From Cyclobacteriaceae bacterium (GTDB lineage Bacteria; Bacteroidota; Bacteroidia; Cytophagales; Cyclobacteriaceae), in the NCBI GenBank assembly GCA_029858965.1, contig JAOUDZ010000022.1, positions 1 to 59,753 of the forward strand: a DNA stretch of 59,753 nt, given 5' to 3'. The translations under genes and the position numbers were made by a program. Within the stretch, counting starts at the first letter, position 1. The number at the start of each line of letters is the position of its first letter. Positions 51,895 to 59,753 of this stretch are shown here, in pieces. A model generated the notes under the pieces. It had not been told where the DNA came from, made no database searches, and saw nothing but the letters and a program-made list of their open reading frames with translations.

Positions 51895-52650
51895 CTAATT
51901 AAATCTTGATTTCTCAAAAAAAGCAAGTTTGACTTTTTTTTCCAGCTCAAGTGATTTGGGAAACAAAATCTCGTTCTCAATCCTGGCATGCGTTATTAAA
52001 CTCTTTTCAAAACCCATAAGTTCGCTGAATAAAACTTTGACATGAAGAGGGGCCCCTGCGGTAAGTTCATAATCTCTGGTAATGTTGCGAATTCCCGCCA
52101 TTTCATCGTCGTGCACTTTGTGTTCCATGGCAAACTCCTGAATGGAATGCTGTTCAAGCAAATAATAAAGCTTGGTTGGAATATAGTCCCGATTTGCTGC
52201 ATGGTCAAGTGCATGAATATAGCTAAAGAGCGTGTCTTCTTCTTCGTAAATATGTTCAATAAAATCTTTCACAAAAAGCGGAAACACTGTTTTCAAATCG
52301 CGTTCCACTTCATGGTAATCCCCATCGTTGGCACTAAAGCTTTCTACAAGATTCGCGATATAGGGTAGTTTATGCTTTACAAACAAAAAATGAGAATGTT
52401 TGAGGTATTCTATAATAAGATCGACGGGATATGTTACCAAGGGAAGGTCAGTCTCCTTCAAGTAAGTTGGGGACTCCATTTCCCTGATGACATGCTCGAT
52501 TTTCAAGCCCCGTTGTTTGCAGACTTGTCCTAGCGTCAAGGTAGAATATTCATAAAACTGTATCCCAAAATAGAAAAGCACATAGCCACGGACATAATTC
52601 CGGTGCACCAACTCCGAAATACGCGTATCTTTCAGGGCTACCTTATCCAT
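51895..52650 (-). CDS. Hemerythrin-like protein with degenerate RIC-type N-terminus
   Basis: This 251-residue protein has an N-terminal region (about 10-55: VRGYVLFYFGIQFYEY, then LTLGQVCKQRGLKIEHVIREM) aligned with the N-terminal domain of RIC/ScdA/YtfE iron-sulfur repair proteins, but the Cys-Cys pair of that domain is missing. The remainder is a four-helix hemerythrin-type domain with likely iron ligands HSHFLFVKHKLP, FIEHIYEEEDTLFSYIH, MEHKVHDDEM and HARIENEILFP. A role in iron-centre repair or oxygen/NO stress is inferred only. Confidence 0.78.
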   Translation of the reverse strand: MDKVALKDTRISELVHRNYVRGYVLFYFGIQFYEYSTLTLGQVCKQRGLKIEHVIREMESPTYLKETDLPLVTYPVDLIIEYLKHSHFLFVKHKLPYIANLVESFSANDGDYHEVERDLKTVFPLFVKDFIEHIYEEEDTLFSYIHALDHAANRDYIPTKLYYLLEQHSIQEFAMEHKVHDDEMAGIRNITRDYELTAGAPLHVKVLFSELMGFEKSLITHARIENEILFPKSLELEKKVKLAFFEKSRFN

Positions 52651-52871
52651 GTTGGGCGTAAATATAGATGAAAATTAACGCATAGTCAGGCACACCTGGA
52701 AGGAGAAAGAATGGCCGTTTGTCCAGGCCGCACCACGATTTCTAGCGCCCGCTGGGGGGAAAACTTTTGTTCCCAAGGGAATGAAACTATGTTAGTGGTG
52801 CTTCGTGTTATTGAATTTGTCTGTTAACCTTTATTTTCGCACTTCGTTTTAGATTTATTAATGTTGCGTAC

Positions 52872-54494
52872 ATGACCGAATATAAGAATACGAAATATCA
52901 AATAAGGCTCCCCATTGTTCTTTGCCTAGGCCTCGCGGCAGGAGTATTTATCGGCGCAAGTCTAACAAGCAGGAAAGGGTCAGGAGAAGTGGGAAAGGAC
53001 GTTCAAAAATTTCGTGACGTCCTAACACATATACAAAACGAGTATGTAGACACCGTTAACTCAGGCGTATTGCTGGATGATGCTATTAATCATATGTTGA
53101 ATACACTTGACCCGCATTCCGCCTATATCCCGGCCGCAGATCGGCTTGCTGCCAACGAAGACCTGCGTGGCAATTTTGATGGGATTGGAGTCGAATTCAA
53201 TATTTTTCGCGATACCATTGTTGTTGTATCCGCATTAAGCGGAGGCCCCTCAGAGGCACTGGGTATTCAATCTGGCGATAAGATTATTAAAGTGGATGAT
53301 AAGATTTTGGCTGGGATTGGCGTTACCTCGGCCGACGTTATGAAAGCACTAAAAGGGCCAAAGGGTACTGAAGTAAATGTTACAATCCTTCGCCGGAAGG
53401 AAAAAATAGACTACAAAATTATCAGAAATAAAATACCGCAGTATTCTGTTGATGTGGGTTACATGGTCGATTCCGAAATTGGCTATATCAAAGTGAATCG
53501 TTTTGCAGCGACAACCTTCGATGAATTCCACGAATCGCTCAAGAGCCTGAAAGAAAAAGGCATGAAGAAACTTGTTCTTGACTTACAGGGAAATCCCGGG
53601 GGTTATATGAATATGGCTATTGATATGGCCGATGACTTTCTCTCAACTGGGAAAAAGATTGTTTTCACCAATGGCAAGGAGAAAAAATACAATTCCGATG
53701 CCATGTCCACTGCTCGCGGTGAATTTGAACAAGGGGACCTAATTGTGTTGATGAATGAGGGCAGCGCCTCAGCATCAGAAATCTTAGCCGGATCCCTGCA
53801 AGATAATGACCGGGCACTTATTGTTGGCAGACGAAGTTTTGGAAAAGGTCTGGTGCAATCGCCCTTTGATCTCAGTGACGGTTCCGAACTTCGCCTCACA
53901 ATCTCTCGGTACTACACACCTACCGGCAGATCTATTCAAAAGCCGTACGAAGATGGGGATGAATATTCACGTGATATCATAAGTCGTTATAACCATGGAG
54001 AGTTCTTTCATGCGGACAGTATCCATTTCAATGATACGCTGAAGTATACCACGCCAAATGGACGAACTGTGTATGGCGGGGGAGGAATAATGCCAGACTA
54101 TTTTGTGCCCCTGGACACGACGCTGAACAGTCATTATTTGAACGAACTTTATACCTCAACTTCTATTCAGGAATATACTTTTGGCTATGCAGAAGCCAAC
54201 AAAGAGCAACTTGTGAAAAAAGGATTTGATCATTACCTAAAGCACTTCTCAGTAACAGACCAAATGCTGGCAAATCTGGTGAAGGTCGGCGAACGAAACA
54301 AAATAAAACCTGACCAGATAGAACTTAGAAATAAAAAGAGACTATTCCAGGTTCATGTTAAAGCGCAAATCGCACGTAAGCTTTGGGGTAATGAAGGATT
54401 CTTCCCGGTAATCAATGATACGAATGAGATCTTCCTGCAGGCGTTAAAGCTTTTCGATCGCATACCTGCAGAACTGGATCACACCAAAATGTAA
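52872..54494 (+). CDS. S41 family C-terminal processing peptidase
   Basis: This 540-residue protein has an N-terminal membrane/signal segment (about 13-31), a helical N-terminal domain, a PDZ domain (about 95-180, GNFDGIGVEFNIFRDTIVV, IQSGDKIIKVD) and the serine protease domain with Ser298 in NEGSASASEILAG and Lys325 in RSFGKGLVQ. It cleaves envelope proteins or their C-terminal tails. Its signal may anchor it in the membrane. TTG-18 bp-TATTTTCG at about 52811-52839 is a near-consensus promoter about 33 bp before the ATG. Confidence 0.94.
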   Translation: MTEYKNTKYQIRLPIVLCLGLAAGVFIGASLTSRKGSGEVGKDVQKFRDVLTHIQNEYVDTVNSGVLLDDAINHMLNTLDPHSAYIPAADRLAANEDLRGNFDGIGVEFNIFRDTIVVVSALSGGPSEALGIQSGDKIIKVDDKILAGIGVTSADVMKALKGPKGTEVNVTILRRKEKIDYKIIRNKIPQYSVDVGYMVDSEIGYIKVNRFAATTFDEFHESLKSLKEKGMKKLVLDLQGNPGGYMNMAIDMADDFLSTGKKIVFTNGKEKKYNSDAMSTARGEFEQGDLIVLMNEGSASASEILAGSLQDNDRALIVGRRSFGKGLVQSPFDLSDGSELRLTISRYYTPTGRSIQKPYEDGDEYSRDIISRYNHGEFFHADSIHFNDTLKYTTPNGRTVYGGGGIMPDYFVPLDTTLNSHYLNELYTSTSIQEYTFGYAEANKEQLVKKGFDHYLKHFSVTDQMLANLVKVGERNKIKPDQIELRNKKRLFQVHVKAQIARKLWGNEGFFPVINDTNEIFLQALKLFDRIPAELDHTKM

Positions 54495-54600
54495 ATTCTT
54501 TTCAGTGGGGCAATAATATCATTTCACCACGCCAGGATTTCTCCTGGATGAACTGATTCTGGTAGCGGTTGATTCTCTATCAAAGCTGATCAAGAATGCT

Positions 54601-54608
54601 TAGATTTG
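54601..54608 (+). promoter_or_regulatory. Putative -7 promoter element for hmgA
   Basis: TAGATTTG is an exact TAnnTTTG match, 20 bp before the ATG at 54628. Confidence 0.45.
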
Positions 54609-54627
54609 ATATGCAAAAGTAAACGCC

Positions 54628-55818
54628 ATGTATTATCATAAACTTGGTACCATCCCACCAAAACGTCATACGCAATTCCGCCAGCCAAATGGAAGTTTAT
54701 ACGCGGAAGAATTGGTAACCTCGGAGGGCTTTTCCGGGATCTACTCAACCCTTTACCATATCTATCCACCTACCCGTATTAAACAGGTTAAAGATGCGGT
54801 GAAGTATGGCCCCTCCATAAAAGAAAAATATGATCTTCATCATACCCACCTCAATACTTCAAAAGTATCTGCTACCGGTACGGATTACTTGGGCGCGCGT
54901 AAAGTTTTGCTCATGAACAATGATTGTTCAATTTCAATCTGTTCACCGATTCAGCGCAAGATGGAATATTTCTATAAGAATGCTGAGGGGGATGAGGTGT
55001 TGTTTGTCCACGAAGGAAAAGGAATATTGATTTCCCCGTTTGGAAAACTGGAAATAAAACAGGGGGACTATATCGTAATACCACGCACAGTAATTTACAA
55101 ACTTGAATTTGCAGAGGGTCCATTACGATTGTTAATCATTGAATCCAATTCTCCCGTCGAGACAGTAAAAAGATATAGGAGCCAGCTTGGTCAACTGTTG
55201 GAACATTCCCCCTACTGCGAGCGCGATATACGTCCGCCAAGCGAATTAATAACGGAAAGTAAACGAGGTGAATTTCTAATGCAGATTAAGAAACAGGGTT
55301 ATCTTCATCAATACGTCTATGACTACAGCCCTTTGGATCTGGTGGGGTGGGATGGATTTCTGTGGCCCTATGCTTTTTCCATTCATGACTTTGAACCCAT
55401 CACAGGAAGAATCCATCAGCCTCCTCCAGTACATCAAACTTTCCAGGGTCACAATTTTGTAATCTGTTCTTTTGTCCCGAGGCTATTTGATTACCACCCG
55501 ATGGCGATTCCGGCACCCTATAATCACAGTAATATTGATAGTGATGAGGTCCTCTATTATGCTGAGGGAAATTTCATGAGCAGGAAGGGTATTGCGCGAG
55601 GTTCTTTTACATTACATCCTGGTGGCTTGCCACATGGCCCACATCCTGGAACTGTAGAGAAAAGTATAGGCGCAAAGGAGACACATGAGTTGGCTGTGAT
55701 GATTGACACCTTCAAACCGCTGCACCTGACAACAGATGCTTTGGAATTCATGGACAATAATTATCCTATGAGCTGGACGGATGACGCTGGCGCTTTCAAT
55801 GAAGTGAACGCTCCCTAA
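54628..55818 (+). CDS. hmgA: Homogentisate 1,2-dioxygenase
   Basis: This 396-residue cupin-fold Fe(II) dioxygenase opens homogentisate to maleylacetoacetate in tyrosine degradation. The family pattern runs from MYYHKLGTIPPKRHTQFR through EGDEVLFVHEGKG and GDYIVIPRTVIYKLEF to the metal region (ARGSFTLHPGGLPHGPHPG, KETHELAVMIDTF). Length is slightly below eukaryotic HGD, normal for bacteria. Other pathway genes (hppD, fahA) are not in this window. Confidence 0.95.
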   Translation: MYYHKLGTIPPKRHTQFRQPNGSLYAEELVTSEGFSGIYSTLYHIYPPTRIKQVKDAVKYGPSIKEKYDLHHTHLNTSKVSATGTDYLGARKVLLMNNDCSISICSPIQRKMEYFYKNAEGDEVLFVHEGKGILISPFGKLEIKQGDYIVIPRTVIYKLEFAEGPLRLLIIESNSPVETVKRYRSQLGQLLEHSPYCERDIRPPSELITESKRGEFLMQIKKQGYLHQYVYDYSPLDLVGWDGFLWPYAFSIHDFEPITGRIHQPPPVHQTFQGHNFVICSFVPRLFDYHPMAIPAPYNHSNIDSDEVLYYAEGNFMSRKGIARGSFTLHPGGLPHGPHPGTVEKSIGAKETHELAVMIDTFKPLHLTTDALEFMDNNYPMSWTDDAGAFNEVNAP

Positions 55819-55945
55819 GCGTGTATTCCGTTTCCTGATTGCCAATAGATGCTCCGCGCAAAAGCTTCAAGGACTTCAAGTTGCAAAAATGCCGCAAGGC
55901 AAAGAAGTCAATTTAGCGCGCGAAATAAGAATGGCTTAGATACCG

Positions 55946-56542
55946 TTACTCGTGTGCGCCCCAGGAATCATTCTCAATCCAGTTTTCGATAACCCTGGGA
56001 TACGATGTGTGTTCGAGCTGATGCACCTTGTTTGCAATTTCCTCAGGTGAATCAGATTGATCAACTTCGCATTTCGCTTGAAAAAGCACTCGGCCTTCGT
56101 CGTACTTTTCATTAACAAGGTGGATCGTGATTCCTGTTTCTCGGTCGCCTGATTGCTTTACCGCCTCGTGCACCTTGCTCCCATACATTCCCCTTCCTCC
56201 ATATTTGGGCAATAAGGCTGGATGAATATTTACAATTCTATTGGGGAAAGCATCAATAAGATATTCAGGAACAAGCCATAGGAAACCGGCAAGTACAATG
56301 TGTGTTACCTGCTTATCGGCAAGCCAGTCCAGTACAACTTTCGGTTCCTTAAATTCATTTCTGTCGACGACCCTTGCAGGTATCGCCCATTGTTGGGCCC
56401 GTGCCAAGACCTGCGCTTCCGGCTTGTTACAGAGTAGACATACAACTTCAATGGAATGATGATTCCGGAAATAATTAAATATCTCCTCAGCATTACTTCC
56501 TGTTCCGGAAGCGAAAATGGCTATTCGTGATTTCTTATGCAT
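55946..56542 (-). CDS. purN: Phosphoribosylglycinamide formyltransferase
   Basis: This 198-residue GART transfers formyl from 10-formyl-THF to GAR. Motifs are ASGTGSNAEEI (phosphate binding), the catalytic Asn-His pair in IVNIHPALLPKYGG, and the Asp in EKYDEGRVLFQ. The gene shares the genome with purH (46869-48395) but not an operon. Downstream there is a 127-bp convergent gap to hmgA with no clear terminator. Confidence 0.95.
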   Translation of the reverse strand: MHKKSRIAIFASGTGSNAEEIFNYFRNHHSIEVVCLLCNKPEAQVLARAQQWAIPARVVDRNEFKEPKVVLDWLADKQVTHIVLAGFLWLVPEYLIDAFPNRIVNIHPALLPKYGGRGMYGSKVHEAVKQSGDRETGITIHLVNEKYDEGRVLFQAKCEVDQSDSPEEIANKVHQLEHTSYPRVIENWIENDSWGAHE

Positions 56543-56604
56543 GTCTAAAACTAGTTGCTGTTCATGTGCTCAAAATCTTGTGAGGATTCAAAGTAAGGAA
56601 CAGC

Positions 56605-57462
56605 TTAAACAAAGGCCATACTTACGATGCCGAGCAGCATGATAACTTTACAAAGCGTACTTAACCTGGAAAAATCCTTTTTCATATCAGCACGGGCAAG
56701 TCGATTAAGAAACCATAATAAGGGTATGAACAAAAAGAGCAAGGAGTACCGAAAGGGTAATACTTCCATCAGCTGATCCAATACCACAACGACAACGGAG
56801 AATGCCGCTATTAGCAAATAGATTATCAACTTAGTCTTTCTTATCCCCAATACAATGGGAAGCGTTTTGCATCCAAACGTATTGTCTCCCCTCAGGTCTT
56901 CCATATCTTTAATGATTTCGCGCACCAAGGTCATAAAAAAGGCAAATATGGCATAAATAATTACCAGGGAACTGTGTGTTCTGTAGAGTGCATCGACAAC
57001 ATAAATCGCGGAGCCCGTAAGGAATGCAACAGTAAGGTTGCCGATAAACGGCAATCTTTTGAGAAAGTTGGAATAAAGCCAAAGTAGGAAAACTGAAAGG
57101 AGATTGATAGTTGCAATGGCCCAGGAAAGATAGAACCCAATCAAAATGCCAAGTGCGGACAACAGCACATGGAAAAGGATAGCGTATCGGCGCGTAATAT
57201 CTTTGCCAATAACTACCCTGTCAGGCTTATTGATATAATCTATCTTCACATCATAATAATCATTGATAATATATCCGGCTGCGACGATAGCCACTGTAGC
57301 GATTGACAACAGCAACAGCCTGAAATCATAGATTGACTGTTTGCCGATCAAAAAGGCGGCTGTGAAATATTGGGCAAATCCAATAATGACCAGGTTTCCA
57401 AAGCGCGTTAGCTTTAGCAATGATTCAACAAAATTACTTGAAATTGAAGGGAGCCGGACCAT
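56605..57462 (-). CDS. UbiA-type prenyltransferase, geranylgeranylglycerol-phosphate-like
   Basis: This 285-residue polytopic membrane protein has about eight helices and the two Asp-rich prenyl diphosphate motifs IINDYYDVKIDYINKPDR and VREIIKDMEDLRGDNTFG. The group resembles geranylgeranylglycerol-phosphate geranylgeranyltransferases often found in Bacteroidota; other UbiA enzymes (quinone, heme O) cannot be excluded. It lies 62 bp upstream of purN on the same strand and is separated from the flippase-like gene by a terminator. Confidence 0.85.
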   Translation of the reverse strand: MVRLPSISSNFVESLLKLTRFGNLVIIGFAQYFTAAFLIGKQSIYDFRLLLLSIATVAIVAAGYIINDYYDVKIDYINKPDRVVIGKDITRRYAILFHVLLSALGILIGFYLSWAIATINLLSVFLLWLYSNFLKRLPFIGNLTVAFLTGSAIYVVDALYRTHSSLVIIYAIFAFFMTLVREIIKDMEDLRGDNTFGCKTLPIVLGIRKTKLIIYLLIAAFSVVVVVLDQLMEVLPFRYSLLFLFIPLLWFLNRLARADMKKDFSRLSTLCKVIMLLGIVSMAFV

Positions 57463-57524
57463 TTAGGCAGTAAAATTAAGGAACAGGAACTAGCAATTGT
57501 TGTCTTTTGTGTTGAAGATTTCGG

Positions 57525-57562
57525 AAAAAAATAGTCTATACGGAATTCACCGTACAGACTAT
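57525..57562 (-). terminator. Rho-independent terminator of the panC-panD-flippase transcript
   Basis: On the minus strand a 13-bp stem (57550-57562 pairing with 57531-57543, one mismatch that could be a G-U pair) with a 6-nt loop is followed by six Ts. It lies about 110 bp after the flippase-like gene stop. Confidence 0.85.
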
Positions 57563-57672
57563 CCAAAACCAACCCTATCGTTCAAATTCGTCACATGGTA
57601 GCAAGGGGGGGTGTCCTGCCAAAAGTCCATAGTGCCTAAAACAGTTTTAAGACAGATCTGAGCATCGAAGGT

Positions 57673-58686
57673 TTAACGATGTCTTGATCTTTTTTTGACG
57701 ATGAATGAAGTGATGATAAGCGAAATGGCACCTCCGGCAATCAGAATTGCCGTTTGCCACCCATGAAAAATAAACGTGAAGGCGACAGCGTCTGATTGCG
57801 GAATGCCATACAGAAAAACAAGGCCCTGCGGTACAAGCACATGATATGAGCCTGCACCACCCGGGAGGGGAGCTGCCATAGCAATTGATCCGATCGCAAA
57901 GAGGCTGATCACTGCCCGAAAACCCAATTCACTCGTTGCCGGAAACGCCTTCATCACAGCATAACTCATAAAGAAATAAAGTATCCAGATGAACAACGAG
58001 TAAAAAATAAATAAGCTTTTGTTCCGGAGTTTAAAAATTGAAAGCAATCCTCCTTTAAATCCGGTCCAGGCGTTCACCAAAAAAGCGTTTATTTTTCTAT
58101 TTTTCTTGATAACCCAGTACAATACTGCCAAGATGAGAAAGCCCGAAATACCAATGTAAATCAACATTCTAATCCTTGAATTACCCGCACTTGCGTCGAT
58201 GGCCAATGTATCGATGAAGGTAACAAGCTTTTGAGATTCCAATAAAAAGGAGAACGCAATGAGAATTAGCAAAAAGAAAACGTCAACAATTCTTTCAACG
58301 ACTACTGTACCGAAAGTAATTTCTACAGGAATTTTATCAAGTTTGTATAGATTATAGCAACGCGAAACTTCACCGCCACGAGGTATGACTAAGTTAACAA
58401 GATACCCAACCATTAAAGAAAGAAAGCTGTATTTTAACTTGGTTTTTTGTCCCGCGGGTACTAAAAGCATTCGCCACCGTTCCGCACGAGCCAGATGGCT
58501 TAGCGCATATATTAGGGCCATTAGCATCAACCACCCCTTGTTGGCTGCATGCCAGGTTTGGATAAGGTATTCCAGCTTATTTTCTCCATCTGCTGCCTGT
58601 AGCCCGCGGAGAGAAAACCAAACTAGCCCGCCGGTTGCTACTATGATGAGGGCATACTGAAAGAATGACTTGGTGTGTGAAGACAC
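57673..58686 (-). CDS. Flippase-like lysylphosphatidylglycerol synthase transmembrane-region protein
   Basis: This 337-residue membrane protein has about eight helices and the family motifs SHLARAERWRMLL, SLMVGYLVNLVIPRGGEVSRCY, TVVVERIVDVFFLL and AAPLPGGAGSYH. It lacks the soluble lysyl-transferase domain of MprF, so it is a stand-alone transmembrane domain of the UPF0104 type, probably moving a lipid. It is 26 bp downstream of panD and probably co-transcribed with panC-panD. Confidence 0.88.
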   Translation of the reverse strand: MSSHTKSFFQYALIIVATGGLVWFSLRGLQAADGENKLEYLIQTWHAANKGWLMLMALIYALSHLARAERWRMLLVPAGQKTKLKYSFLSLMVGYLVNLVIPRGGEVSRCYNLYKLDKIPVEITFGTVVVERIVDVFFLLILIAFSFLLESQKLVTFIDTLAIDASAGNSRIRMLIYIGISGFLILAVLYWVIKKNRKINAFLVNAWTGFKGGLLSIFKLRNKSLFIFYSLFIWILYFFMSYAVMKAFPATSELGFRAVISLFAIGSIAMAAPLPGGAGSYHVLVPQGLVFLYGIPQSDAVAFTFIFHGWQTAILIAGGAISLIITSFIVKKRSRHR

Positions 58687-58712
58687 GATTACGGTTCAAT
58701 TAGCATTGGAAC

Positions 58713-59060
58713 TCAAGGTAGTTTATTATCCGGTGTGGGGAAAATAATAGCCGGCTTGAACGTCTTGGCCTTTTCAATCTCTATCGATCCGTAAGAAATA
58801 ATGATGATGATATCCCCAACTTGTGCCTTGCGTGCAGCAGGCCCGTTCAAGCAGATCATACCGGTACCGCGTTCCCCTTTGATCACATACGTTTCAAGAC
58901 GTTCGCCATTATTGATATTTACGACAGACACCTTTTCTCCTTCAACGAGATTTGCTGCATCCATCAGATCTTCATCAATACTTATGCTTCCAGCATAATG
59001 CAACTCGGCCTGCGTAACTTTGGCGCGATGAATTTTGGATTTTAGTACTTCTATTCTCAA
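58713..59060 (-). CDS. panD: Aspartate 1-decarboxylase
   Basis: This 115-residue pyruvoyl-dependent enzyme makes beta-alanine for pantothenate. The self-processing site is HYAGSISID (Gly24-Ser25, giving the pyruvoyl Ser25), with [17 protein letters not shown] and [19 protein letters not shown]. It is 92 bp downstream of panC, the next pathway enzyme, which joins beta-alanine to pantoate. Both likely share a transcript with the flippase-like gene. Confidence 0.97.
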   Translation of the reverse strand: MRIEVLKSKIHRAKVTQAELHYAGSISIDEDLMDAANLVEGEKVSVVNINNGERLETYVIKGERGTGMICLNGPAARKAQVGDIIIIISYGSIEIEKAKTFKPAIIFPTPDNKLP

Positions 59061-59152
59061 GCTAATAAGGGTTATAACCTGTGCTTCAAAAACCTACTAC
59101 ACTGCTAATCGAAATGCTGCATTTTATTTTATCGACCTGCCAACAGCAAACA

Positions 59153-59753
59153 TTAATCCAAAAACATATTGTCAATCAATCTAACTTCGCCTACATAACC
59201 AGCAATACACATAATGGGAGTAACGCTGTTATCAACGTTTTTCAGTATGTGTAAGTTCTTGCTATTCGCTAACTCAAAGTATTGAAGATTTATATCTGGT
59301 TTATCATTCACCATTTCACGCACTGCCATTTTTACATCCTGTAGCGCTTGTCCCGCTTTCAACGCCATTCTGGCCATAGTCAAAGCCTGAAAAAATACGG
59401 CTGCGTGATTACGCTGGGTTTCGCTAAGCCGCAGATTTCTGGACGACATTGCGAGTCCATTGGATTCCCTTACTATGGGCACGCTGTGAAGCCGCAAATT
59501 GAACTTCAGTTCTTCCGCCAGCTGGCAAATTATCGTAAACTGCTGCCAGTCCTTTTGTCCGAAATAAGCATCATCAGGTTGAATAATGTTGAACAACTTG
59601 GAGACAATCAATGCGACACCGTTGAAATGGCCTGGGCGGTATTTACCTTCCATCACTTTCCCTAGGTGCCTAAAATCAATTTGAATAATGGGTGTTCCAG
59701 TGTACATCTCTGCATCATCAGGGCAAAAAATCAAGTCGCACCCAGCCTTTTCG
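59153..59753 (-). CDS. panC: Pantothenate synthetase (5' end outside window)
   Basis: Only the C-terminal ~199 residues are present; the frame continues past the window edge (EKAGCDLIFCPDDAEMY precedes the internal TTG at 59734), so the true start is outside. The enzyme condenses pantoate and beta-alanine using ATP. Visible motifs are FGQKDWQQFTII and RESNGLAMSSRNLRLS. It heads the panC-panD-flippase set as seen in the window. Confidence 0.95.
   Translation of the reverse strand, partial: EKAGCDLIFCPDDAEMYTGTPIIQIDFRHLGKVMEGKYRPGHFNGVALIVSKLFNIIQPDDAYFGQKDWQQFTIICQLAEELKFNLRLHSVPIVRESNGLAMSSRNLRLSETQRNHAAVFFQALTMARMALKAGQALQDVKMAVREMVNDKPDINLQYFELANSKNLHILKNVDNSVTPIMCIAGYVGEVRLIDNMFLD

Noticed and set aside
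54532-54547. Short hairpin CCAGGA-TTTC-TCCTGG after the S41 protease gene
   Set aside because: No following T run, so not called as a terminator.
1-59753. tRNA or rRNA genes, phage or integrase genes
   Set aside because: No convincing candidates seen in intergenic stretches; a covariance-model search would be decisive.

Overview
The window looks like the chromosome of a Bacteroidota bacterium, most likely order Cytophagales. The evidence is a T9SS-type C-terminal sorting domain (end of the CDS at 7785-9989), the Bacteroidota-only small protein DUF4295 after rpmB-rpmG, the DUF6452/DUF6048 pair, bacillithiol genes (bshC, ytxJ), the purH-mreBCD-mrdA-rodA block, few clear Shine-Dalgarno sequences, and repeated matches to the Bacteroidota -7 promoter element TAnnTTTG. 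The genus cannot be fixed from sequence alone. No rRNA, tRNA, CRISPR array, phage or classical transposase was seen. It is gene-dense housekeeping DNA with a few accessory islands.

Layout. 1-5.6 kb: the end of an adenylate-cyclase/TolB/TPR protein, an exported M20 peptidase and an AsmA-like envelope protein. 5.6-10.7 kb: DUF2461, murF, a secreted FG-GAP repeat protein and a HAD phosphatase. 10.8-12.5 kb: rpmB-rpmG-DUF4295, a terminator and ftsY. 12.4-17.6 kb: DUF6452-DUF6048 (minus strand), then rimO, bshC and 5-formyltetrahydrofolate cyclo-ligase (plus strand). 17.6-26.2 kb (minus strand): gltB-gltD, then the agmatine-to-putrescine pair aguB/aguA, which is split by a four-helix-bundle (S23-type) gene between inverted repeats. 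26.4-28.9 kb: mnmD, ispF and an M16 peptidase. 29-35.5 kb (plus strand): a fused E1 alpha/beta dehydrogenase, a large basic secreted protein with eight 42-43-residue repeats, ytxJ, a probable outer-membrane protein and TonB. 35.5-39.6 kb (minus strand): chrA, an isopenicillin-N-synthase-like oxygenase, recO and thymidine kinase. 40-48.4 kb: an unknown protein, then rodA, mrdA, mreD, mreC, mreB and purH. 48.5-52.7 kb (minus strand): omega-amidase, methionine-type aminotransferase, peptide deformylase, ruvX and a hemerythrin-like protein. 52.9-55.8 kb (plus strand): an S41 protease and homogentisate dioxygenase. 55.9-59.75 kb (minus strand): purN, a UbiA prenyltransferase, a flippase-like protein, panD and panC (cut by the window end).

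The most unusual structure is the roughly 460-bp segment 18664-19123. A four-helix-bundle ORF lies between imperfect inverted repeats built from an 8-bp unit, and one arm encodes part of the N-terminus of the agmatine deiminase. This resembles the 23S rRNA intervening sequences that carry S23 genes, but here it lies between two protein genes. Next in interest are the repeat protein at 31147-33528, whose gene is followed within 7 bp by ytxJ, and apparent promoters that end about 5-7 bp before the start codons of def and an M16 peptidase, which suggests leaderless mRNAs.
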